A stretch of DNA of 21,846 bases from NCBI GenBank assembly GCA_029865665.1, contig JARXAV010000154.1:1-21846 (forward strand), in the 5' to 3' direction. Position numbers and translations under genes: made by a program. Shown here piece by piece: positions 15,233 to 21,846 of this stretch; the first letter of the stretch is position 1; each line of letters begins with the position of its first letter. Below the pieces are notes generated by a model, which saw only the letters and a list, made by a program, of their open reading frames with translations, had not been told where the DNA came from and searched no databases. The DNA comes from Flectobacillus sp. (lineage in GTDB: Bacteria > Bacteroidota > Bacteroidia > Cytophagales > Spirosomataceae).

Positions 15233-16417
15233 CTAAATTTGTTCTTCGTGTTGGGCGACTTTTTTGGTTAAAAGACCATTGAATATAGCAACTAGTAAAC
15301 ACATTATTCCAAATGATACAAAGGCATATAGCATATTTCCTGTAATATTTCGCATTGCCGAAACAGCCAAAGGTGAGATAAACTGACCTAAGAAGAATCC
15401 ACACGTCCAGAAACCCATTCCACGACCTCTAAATTCGAGAGGTACTTCGTTTAATGCCCATGCAATCAAAATTGGAATGGCCATACCTACTCCCAATTGC
15501 TGAATCCATGCAAAGAATATAGTAATCTCAATTTTTTGAGAAAGCCCAATGCCAATTAGCCCGATACCGATTAGGGTAAATAATAACGAAAACTGAAATT
15601 GAGGGCTTCTTACTGAAAAATACTTGAATAGATAAGCCCCTATTGGTACTGCAAGAGTGGCCAAAGCACTGTAAAACCCAATCTTTTGTTGATCAAAAAT
15701 ACCCATTACATTGAGTGCCATCGAAAAATGAATGATGTACACATTGTAAAGTATGGCAGCAACCATCGTCATCAGGGTGATTCTGATCATTATTTTTTTG
15801 GGTACTTTCACTACTAACTTATTTGAAACACTTGGCTTTTGTACGATTCTTTTAGGTTCGAATATGAAAAAGTAAGTAGATATTGTTACGACAAATGCAA
15901 TTGAATATACTAAAAACGGATAATTCCAACCTAGACTAGATAAATAGCCACTTACCGAGAGTAACATAAAACCACTTACTGCTCCAGCTATACTTTGCCA
16001 CATAAGCCATTTGGTACGTTCAGATTCCTCAAAATAGTCGCCTAAGAGGGTATTGGCTACTGTTAGAATGAATGCTTCTCCAATACCAAGCAACAATCTT
16101 CCTATCATCAATATCGTAAAATCCTCTATAAAAAATGGCAAGATTCCTCCGAATCCATAGAATAGGGTGAAAATTAAAAGTAATTTTCTTCTACCTAATT
16201 TATCTGTCAAGTATCCAGCATAAGGTGATAAAAATGCAACACAAATTCCGGGAGCAGCAACGATTAATGGAGCCAGCGTCATGATATTTGGAATATCATG
16301 GAAGTGCTGGATAAGCACAGGGATTACCGGCATCAATGCAACTATCGCCATCATAGGCAAAATACTAATGATTAATATTACCATGGCTTGCGGAAGCCCT
16401 GCTCTCTGTTTTTCCAT
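15233..16417 (-). CDS. Major facilitator superfamily transporter
   Basis: This inner-membrane carrier has 394 residues and about twelve hydrophobic helices. The MFS motif A between helices 2 and 3 is clear (GYLTDKLGRRK, 68-78), with a related motif in the second half (EVPLEFRGRGMGF). Family length is normal and the ends look intact. Standing between the TonB receptor gene and the AraC, dehydrogenase and deglycosidase genes, it most likely imports the glycoside or its oxidised form from the periplasm; sequence alone cannot name the substrate. The last codons (TKKVAQ) are encoded by DNA holding a 14-bp match to the plasmid iteron. The start codon lies 167 bp after the receptor stop, with a large palindromic region between. 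Confidence 0.92.
   Translation of the reverse strand: MEKQRAGLPQAMVILIISILPMMAIVALMPVIPVLIQHFHDIPNIMTLAPLIVAAPGICVAFLSPYAGYLTDKLGRRKLLLIFTLFYGFGGILPFFIEDFTILMIGRLLLGIGEAFILTVANTLLGDYFEESERTKWLMWQSIAGAVSGFMLLSVSGYLSSLGWNYPFLVYSIAFVVTISTYFFIFEPKRIVQKPSVSNKLVVKVPKKIMIRITLMTMVAAILYNVYIIHFSMALNVMGIFDQQKIGFYSALATLAVPIGAYLFKYFSVRSPQFQFSLLFTLIGIGLIGIGLSQKIEITIFFAWIQQLGVGMAIPILIAWALNEVPLEFRGRGMGFWTCGFFLGQFISPLAVSAMRNITGNMLYAFVSFGIMCLLVAIFNGLLTKKVAQHEEQI
15254..15267 (-). repeat. Isolated iteron core inside the transporter gene
   Basis: GGCGACTTTTTTGG equals 14 consecutive bases of the reverse-complement iteron; over 19 bp the match is 15. It is 11 kb from the origin and lies in coding sequence (codons for KKVA), so chance is possible. 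Confidence 0.4.
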
Positions 16418-16435
16418 TGTTTGATTTTAGTTAAT

Positions 16436-16570
16436 GAGGGAGCGTAAAAGTCAAAAGCTTATGAGTTAAAGGCATTTTGTTTTGTCAAATCGTATTTTAA
16501 AATACGATTTAATAGAATACTGTTTGGAACAATGCTTTAAACTTTAAACGCTAGACTTTTACACCCCTTC
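16436..16570. repeat. Nested imperfect inverted repeat between receptor and transporter genes
   Basis: Outer arms 16436-16452 and 16554-16570 match in inverted orientation at 14 of 17 positions (core GTAAAAGTC / GACTTTTAC). Between them are further weakly matching stretches (TTAAAGGCATT against AATGCTTTAA) and a perfect 24-bp palindrome. The element fills most of the 167-bp gap. It could be a long regulatory or RNA hairpin, or a small palindromic insertion element; no target-site duplication is evident. Confidence 0.6.
16487..16510. promoter_or_regulatory. 24-bp perfect palindrome, arms AAATCGTATTTT
   Basis: AAATCGTATTTT (16487-16498) is followed directly by its reverse complement (16499-16510). 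No T-run follows on the minus strand, so a simple terminator for the receptor gene is unlikely. The half AAATCGTATT recurs at 19496-19505, before the receptor gene, which suggests a shared protein-binding site. Confidence 0.6.
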
Positions 16571-16584
16571 ATTGAAATTACCTA

Positions 16585-19446
16585 TTATAATTTATAACTT
16601 AATGTTAAGAAGAATGATCGTGGTTGAACAGCGATAATTTGGAAAATTGAATTTGGATTCTCTGCTCGTCTTGCTGGGGTAAAACTGTTATGCCCAAAAG
16701 CATCAACTAGTGCTTTTTCTGAAGTTGCTTGCCAGTTCATTACTCCTAACTTATCTGTAAGGTTATTAATATTGGCAGTAAGCGATAATTTAGCACTTAA
16801 TTCGTAGCCAACACTTAAATTCGTTTGTCCAAAACCTGGTAACGTGAAGGTATTTGCCATATTCGCTTGTCTATCTCCCATATAGCGATACGTTATCATA
16901 GCATATCCCTTTTTGAAATTATATGTAGGCGAAATATTAAACATCAATGTAGGTACATTTTCAGAAGTATTGCCATTATTATTTACTAGCACATCATCCT
17001 GAGCACCATTATTTCCTGTAACCCAACTTTGCCACGTTTTAGCACTTGATTTTTGTAAGGTAAAATTAGTATTAATAGCGAATTTCCTAGTAATTTCTAC
17101 ATTTGCTTCCGCTTCTAATCCAAAAGTTTCTAACTGATTATATACTACTGGTGTGTAATAGGATGTGTTATCGGCATTTTGAGCAATCAGCGATACAGGT
17201 ATATCACTCAAACTACTGTAAAATGGAATCAATGATCCCGATACTTTTGCCGTTTTGAACTTGTATCCTAACTCAAATTGACTAACTGTTTGAGCCTTTA
17301 CTTCTGGAGAAGCAGCAGATGAATTAAAATTATCAAAGTAGAACTGCATATCAGGAGCTTTTTTACCATTCGAATAACGTGCATACACTGAATTTGCATA
17401 ATTAAACTTGTAATTTACCCCTGCTGAATAAGAAAATAAATTAAGCTGATTATCATACTTAACATCTTCACCTTTTACAAAATAGCCATTATCGTAGCGT
17501 GTTAATGGGTTATTATCTAAACCACCCTTGTCTGAATCTGCATTTTGCTTGCCTATATTATTGACACCTTTAACCCCGATATAATCATAGCGTAAACCTA
17601 AATCGATGTTTAACTTATCGGTTGCCTGGATCCCATCTGCGATGTAGCCAGATAATTGATTCATGGTAGCATTGAATGATTTAAACGAAAAACCGCCACC
17701 TGATAATTGTGCATATCCCTGAGGATTAGTTATTTGTACTTTAGCCGCATTCGGTAATGTAAGCGTAATATCTAGTGGTATTGAACGGCTTTGGATTGCT
17801 CTTAGCGAAGAGTTAGCTGTTCCATTGGGATCTGTACTAATGTCAGAGAAAGCCAAATAAGAGCCTAGTGTAATAGAGTGGTTTCCTACTTTTTTATTGA
17901 AGCTTATTTGGTCTATTAATTCGCTCAATTTTGTATTACTGTAGCTTGTGAAATTAAAGAGAACGCCATCTTTCATTGCACCTTGACTAGGAAGATTATT
18001 TTTTGTAACACTCCAGCTAGGACCTCTTGAAAAATCGGCCTTTACTTCAACAAGTTGTTGTCCTGTTTTTAAATCATTCATTGAAATGCTACCAGGAGAA
18101 ACCATTCCCATTAATGCGTAGGTAAGTAAACTTGTTAAAGATGTTGGAGCTGTAAGAATCGTCAAATTCTGTTGGACTGTTTTATATGAACCTTTGATAT
18201 TATTATTGAGAATCCATCCATTCTTAAGATGAAGATTTATTTCCGTTCCTAACGTAATATCGGTCGAATTAATCAAGTTTGATGGGTCAAAATTGTAGGT
18301 ATCTTTAGCATTCCACAATGGATGTGAAGACGTGGATGCAGGAAGCATATACGTGTCTGTATTAGAAAAACCATCTACAAGAGTAGGGTTATCGTAATTC
18401 TTCGCTGGTAAAGCCTGTGGTGTGGCATTTTTATCATTTAAGTACTTTGCATAAACCTTTATAAAGCCGCCATTTGCCAAGGATTTAATAAAGTTTAACT
18501 TTAATTGTCCTCCTTTATTGAGAGCGTATCCAGGGTTTCTAGCACCATCTGATACTCTATAAAAACCACCTAAGTTATAATACCAATCTGAACCACCTAC
18601 TTTACCTCCTAAATTGAAATCCAATTTATTATAAAGATTTGTTCCATTCCCTTCTAATCCTGCTTTATATACGATGGTGTTCACAGGCTTTTGACCTGTA
18701 TTGGAAACATAATTAAAAATTCCACCAGGCGAGTTATTACCTGTAATGGAAGCAGAGCCACCTCTCACTGATTCTAAACGAGCCAAGGTTGCATCGGCTC
18801 TGTAGAAAAAGTCGGCTACAATATTTCCTGAAGATAAATTTGTCGTTGGTAGTCCATCTTCCATCAAGGCAACATAATAGTATCCGTTACCACCAGCTAC
18901 ACTAAACTGATTGGCATTAACTCCTCTTGAGAATACCGTATTACCAACCTCACCAACAGATGAATTCACATAAACACCTGGCGTATAACTCAATAAATCT
19001 GCCGCACTATTGGCACTAATTTTTGAGATCGATTTACTATTCAATGTACTAATCGCAATGGAAGATTCTAAGGCTGTTCTTTTATCGAACACACCCGTTA
19101 CAATAACTTCATCCAGTGATTTCGTGATTTCATTGAGGGTAATCGTTAAAATCGTATTGTTTCCCAGCGTAATGCTTTGAGTGCTATAACCGATAAAAGA
19201 GAATAGTAAATTACTTCCTTTGTCTGCTTCGAGACTGAATTTGCCATCTTTATCAGTGCTTGTACCTTTGTTAGTGCCTTTAATAAGAATACTAACGCCA
19301 GACATTGCTTCCCCTTTTTCGTTGTTTACTAATCCTGATACCTGCATTTTTTGCCCAATTACATTGATACTAGCCGTAAGCGAAAATACAAGAACTATCA
19401 GTAATAGTCTATGCCACCTTGATTGAGTTTGGATAATTGTGTTCAT
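16585..19446 (-). CDS. TonB-dependent outer-membrane receptor, SusC-like N-terminus, without SusD partner
   Basis: This 953-residue outer-membrane transporter has a signal peptide (about 1-32), then a carboxypeptidase-regulatory-like domain (about 34-110, VSGLVNNEKGEAMSGVSILIKGT). The SusC-type link DEVIVTG is at 112-118. A plug domain follows (about 125-240, SAADLLSYTPGVYVN, LPTTN, VRGGSASITGNNSPGG), then a beta barrel to the C-terminus, which ends in alternating hydrophobics and aromatic residues (RSFFLTLSYKL). No SusD lipoprotein gene follows or precedes it in this window, unlike classic glycan loci, so a small-molecule substrate is plausible. It is the first gene of the cargo series and lies downstream of the hybrid regulator gene after a 660-bp gap with a candidate promoter and operator. 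Uptake of a plant-type glycoside is inferred from the neighbours. Confidence 0.93.
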   Translation of the reverse strand: MNTIIQTQSRWHRLLLIVLVFSLTASINVIGQKMQVSGLVNNEKGEAMSGVSILIKGTNKGTSTDKDGKFSLEADKGSNLLFSFIGYSTQSITLGNNTILTITLNEITKSLDEVIVTGVFDKRTALESSIAISTLNSKSISKISANSAADLLSYTPGVYVNSSVGEVGNTVFSRGVNANQFSVAGGNGYYYVALMEDGLPTTNLSSGNIVADFFYRADATLARLESVRGGSASITGNNSPGGIFNYVSNTGQKPVNTIVYKAGLEGNGTNLYNKLDFNLGGKVGGSDWYYNLGGFYRVSDGARNPGYALNKGGQLKLNFIKSLANGGFIKVYAKYLNDKNATPQALPAKNYDNPTLVDGFSNTDTYMLPASTSSHPLWNAKDTYNFDPSNLINSTDITLGTEINLHLKNGWILNNNIKGSYKTVQQNLTILTAPTSLTSLLTYALMGMVSPGSISMNDLKTGQQLVEVKADFSRGPSWSVTKNNLPSQGAMKDGVLFNFTSYSNTKLSELIDQISFNKKVGNHSITLGSYLAFSDISTDPNGTANSSLRAIQSRSIPLDITLTLPNAAKVQITNPQGYAQLSGGGFSFKSFNATMNQLSGYIADGIQATDKLNIDLGLRYDYIGVKGVNNIGKQNADSDKGGLDNNPLTRYDNGYFVKGEDVKYDNQLNLFSYSAGVNYKFNYANSVYARYSNGKKAPDMQFYFDNFNSSAASPEVKAQTVSQFELGYKFKTAKVSGSLIPFYSSLSDIPVSLIAQNADNTSYYTPVVYNQLETFGLEAEANVEITRKFAINTNFTLQKSSAKTWQSWVTGNNGAQDDVLVNNNGNTSENVPTLMFNISPTYNFKKGYAMITYRYMGDRQANMANTFTLPGFGQTNLSVGYELSAKLSLTANINNLTDKLGVMNWQATSEKALVDAFGHNSFTPARRAENPNSIFQIIAVQPRSFFLTLSYKL

Positions 19447-19556
19447 ACTTTTCTTATTGATTGTTTTTGAGACATATTTTATACCTTAAAAATTGAAATC
19501 GTATTATTTTGAAGAGTTTCAAGGGAATAATTTAACTTTTTCAATTTTTAATTTAA

Positions 19557-19564
19557 CAAAATTA
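19557..19564 (-). promoter_or_regulatory. Candidate -7 box (TAATTTTG) of the TonB receptor gene
   Basis: TAATTTTG on the minus strand fits TAnnTTTG and would give a leader of about 105-110 bases. No good -33 TTTG stands at the usual distance, which would suit an activator-dependent promoter. Confidence 0.4.
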
Positions 19565-19601
19565 ATATCCAATAAGATTTTGGCTTAAACATGATTACTC
19601 C

Positions 19602-19624
19602 ATTGATTGACAATAACAATCAAT
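19602..19624. promoter_or_regulatory. Inverted repeat ATTGATTG / CAATCAAT upstream of the receptor promoter
   Basis: Perfect 8-bp arms (19602-19609, 19617-19624) surround 7 bases. The centre is about 50 bp upstream of the -7 box, a usual activator position. ATTGATTG recurs at 19456-19463 in the leader. It is a candidate site for the hybrid regulator or the AraC protein. Confidence 0.4.
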
Positions 19625-20106
19625 TTGTATCACTTTCCTTAAATAGTAAAGATTCTTGTTGAGTTAATGCCAAAGTAGAGTCTATTCCTTCAAAATATTC
19701 ATACCATGGACGAACTGATGCACTTATTATTTTTAATTAATTGCTATGATGCGATAGACGATGAATTTTAATGCAATTCTAAAGAGTGGTATTCAACCGA
19801 TTGTCGGAAGATTTATCATTAACTATTTATAGGCCAGCTCTTCCAGTATAATAGGTTTGATAGCTGGAGTGACTATTGGGGAGTATGTATGGTAAGCTAT
19901 TTTGTTAGTTTCTGGTTCTCTTATTTCTCATGTAATGGCTATACAAGATTCACTAATTCTTATGATTTAAATAGAGGGTTGTATTATAACTAATTTGAGT
20001 AGGCTTCTGTGTAAGTTTCATTTAATAGTTATTTCGCTACTTTGACACTAAAGTATTCATAATAGTTTCCCTGAAATACAGAGTTTTAGCCTAGTCTTTC
20101 CCCAAG

Positions 20107-21846
20107 CTAGTTTTTCTGAAAAGCTTTTCGGTATTTTTTTAAGTAATCCGACGGAGTTAATCCGAATAGTTTGGTAAACTGCTCCCTAAAGTACTTTATA
20201 TCCTTAAAGCCCACTTCGTACGATACTTGAGAAATTGTTTGATTAGATGAAATCAAAATTTTTGCAGCTTTTCTCAAACGAATATATCGGATAAAAATAT
20301 TGGGTGTTAGCCCAGAAACGGACTTAATACGGTTGTACAAGCTAGACGGACTCATACATAATTCCGACGCTAATACGCTTACATTAAATTCACTATCTAA
20401 CAGTTTTTTTTCGATGATGTTAATGCAGTCGTCAATGAATTCTTTATACTCAGGTAATATTTTTTGAGAGTTCGACTGAAGTGTTACCTCATTAAAAAAG
20501 TATTCTTGAAGTACATTTCTATTTTTCAAAATCGAATGCACTCGGGCAATGAGCAACTCTTTTTCAAAAGGCTTGCCTATGTAATCATCTACGCCCAACT
20601 CAATTCCTTGCAACTTCACTTCAGAAGAACTAGAAGCTGTAAGTAAAATAATGGGAATGTGTTTCGTATGCTCGTTTTGTTTTAATACAGAACAGACTTC
20701 AATACCGTTGATTCCTTGCATAAAGACATCGCAGATAATAATATCAGGTAGGTGTTCTACAACGAGTTCTAATCCCGTTTGACCATTATCCGCTTCAAAT
20801 AAATTAAAGGTGTCATTAAATAACTGCTTCAAATAGTTTCTGATCTGAATGTCGTCATCAATAACGACCATCGTTTTAGAATGAGCAAAAATCGAATTGG
20901 CAATTTGCCCAAAATTTTCATGAATAGGTTCTTCCTCTTTGATTTCGCTATTTTGATTCAACTCTTCTAAAATCATATTACCCGTATAATCAGTTGCAGG
21001 ATGTTCTTCTGGAAATAGGGCAGTGACTCTATCTTTGGGTAACGCAACCGTAAATTCTGTTCCTTTGGTAGAACTTGTATAATTGATTGTTCCTCCATGT
21101 TTATTGATATAGGTTTTTGTTAAATACAAGCCAATGCCAAAACCTTGTGAAGCTTTTGAACTTCGCCCTTGATAAAAAACCTGAAATAACTGATCGCCCA
21201 CATCTTGTCCAATTCCGATTCCACTATCTTTTACTTTGAGTACTATTTGATTTTCTTGCTCTATTATTTTAACGGAAACATCACCGTCATTATTCGTATA
21301 TTTTAAGGCATTAGAAATTAAATTGAAAATGGCGATTTCTAATTTTTCTTTATCCCCCCAAAATAGTACGTTGTCATTTTCGCATTCAAACTCGTAGTAA
21401 ATGTTTTTGTCCTTTGCTTGATTGATGAAGCATAAATAGACCTCTTTACACAAGTTACCGAAGTTTAAATTGGTGTTATTTAGCTCATCATTACCCGATT
21501 CTGATTTTCTAAAAAGCAATAATTGGTCAACTAAGCTAAGTAATCTTCTTGCATTACGATAAGCAATCGCAAGGCTACTAAAGTCTTTACTTTTATGATT
21601 GATAATATCTTTTAAGGGATTGATTATGAGGGTTAAAGGCGTTCTGAACTCATGTGAAATGTAGGTAAAAAAGGCTAATTTACGTTCGTTCAATTCTTTC
21701 TCTTTTTCCGATTCAATTTTGGCAATTTCAACTTCGTAACGCAAGGCTGCCTGCTGATTTCTATATCGCTGGTAATAAAAAATCAAGGTCAATATCGCTA
21801 GTGTATAAATCAAATAAGCCCACCAAGTTTTGTACCAAGGCGGTAA
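20107..21846 (-). CDS. Hybrid two-component system: kinase, receiver and AraC domains; N-terminus cut by the window edge
   Basis: The frame is open to the right edge (580 codons including the stop TAG at 20107-20109). It begins at the edge with LPPWYKTWWAYLIYTLAIL, the classic junction of a Y_Y_Y domain and a transmembrane helix, so the periplasmic sensor is missing. A TTG at 21813 is inside the gene and not its start. Counting from that codon: phosphate-accepting H54 (ISHEFRTPL), N box NLISNALKYT (164-173), DSGIG (197-201), GFGIGL (225-230). The receiver has D319-D321, phosphorylated D362 (IIICDVFMQG), T392 and K414. The C-terminus is an AraC double helix-turn-helix ending GLTPSDYLKKYRKAF. 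It probably activates the TonB receptor gene 660 bp downstream in response to a periplasmic sugar. It may be the second half of the gene at the left edge. Confidence 0.93.
   Translation of the reverse strand, partial: LPPWYKTWWAYLIYTLAILTLIFYYQRYRNQQAALRYEVEIAKIESEKEKELNERKLAFFTYISHEFRTPLTLIINPLKDIINHKSKDFSSLAIAYRNARRLLSLVDQLLLFRKSESGNDELNNTNLNFGNLCKEVYLCFINQAKDKNIYYEFECENDNVLFWGDKEKLEIAIFNLISNALKYTNNDGDVSVKIIEQENQIVLKVKDSGIGIGQDVGDQLFQVFYQGRSSKASQGFGIGLYLTKTYINKHGGTINYTSSTKGTEFTVALPKDRVTALFPEEHPATDYTGNMILEELNQNSEIKEEEPIHENFGQIANSIFAHSKTMVVIDDDIQIRNYLKQLFNDTFNLFEADNGQTGLELVVEHLPDIIICDVFMQGINGIEVCSVLKQNEHTKHIPIILLTASSSSEVKLQGIELGVDDYIGKPFEKELLIARVHSILKNRNVLQEYFFNEVTLQSNSQKILPEYKEFIDDCINIIEKKLLDSEFNVSVLASELCMSPSSLYNRIKSVSGLTPNIFIRYIRLRKAAKILISSNQTISQVSYEVGFKDIKYFREQFTKLFGLTPSDYLKKYRKAFQKN

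Larger units (their letters stand above)
19447..20106. other. 660-bp control region between hybrid regulator and TonB receptor
   Basis: No gene is recognised; frames are short (the longest I followed is 23 codons, from 19758). The 180 bp nearest the receptor hold a half-site AAATCGTATT (19496-19505), a -7 box (19557-19564) and an inverted repeat (19602-19624). The rest, 19630-20106, shows nothing I can name. A leader this long before a receptor gene fits activator control by the neighbouring hybrid regulator. Confidence 0.5.

Noticed and set aside
16436..16570. Definite MITE or insertion sequence
   Set aside because: No target-site duplication, no second copy in the window and no related transposase; kept only as an inverted repeat.

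Overview
The window looks like a low-GC Bacteroidota replicon, probably from the Cytophagales/Spirosomaceae side of the phylum. The signs are a hybrid two-component regulator of the Reg_prop type at both window edges, a SusC-like TonB receptor with an N-terminal carboxypeptidase-regulatory domain, a LytTR kinase/regulator pair, and several TAnnTTTG-type -7 boxes. A Rep_3-family initiator beside eight copies of a 19-bp iteron, followed by parA and parB, says that this is a plasmid. I see no conjugation, mobilisation, toxin-antitoxin, resistance, tRNA, rRNA, CRISPR or intact IS genes.

Layout. 1-1842 (-) is the sensor half of a hybrid two-component regulator cut by the left edge. 1843-2781 holds no recognisable gene. 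2782-3783 (-) is the replication initiator, and 3784-4635 is the iteron origin plus the parA promoter. 4636-6553 (+) is parA-parB, ending at a 26-bp perfect-stem terminator. 6756-9375 (-) is a LytTR response regulator and its sensor kinase. 9758-19446 (-) is the metabolic cargo, in transcription order: TonB receptor, MFS transporter, AraC regulator, a PQQ-type sugar dehydrogenase fused to cytochrome c, a TIM-barrel enzyme, and a small DUF6379/CGDB-type protein. After a 660-bp gap, 20107-21846 (-) is the kinase/receiver/AraC half of a hybrid regulator cut by the right edge.

How the genes may work together (inference). The TIM barrel plus the small beta protein match the two subunits of C-glycoside deglycosidase, which cleaves the sugar-aglycone C-C bond of 3-oxo-C-glycosides. 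The usual sugar-3-oxidase partners (Gfo/Idh or GMC oxidoreductases) are missing. The only oxidoreductase in the cluster is the exported dehydrogenase-cytochrome c protein, which keeps the sGDH catalytic His/Asp and Arg/Asn motifs. I propose outer-membrane uptake by the TonB receptor, periplasmic oxidation of the sugar with electrons passed to heme c, import by the MFS carrier, and cytosolic cleavage. Regulation would be by the hybrid regulator and the AraC protein. The small plasmid would then be mostly one glycoside-use pathway.

The two cut regulator genes have the same strand and supply complementary halves of one architecture. They may be one gene interrupted by linearisation of a circular plasmid. 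Joined end to end they stay in frame but would lack about 150-170 residues (last propeller repeat and Y_Y_Y domain), so about 0.5 kb may be missing. Other notable structure includes nested palindromes inside parB, iterons set at near-integral helical spacing, and paired operators before several transcription units.
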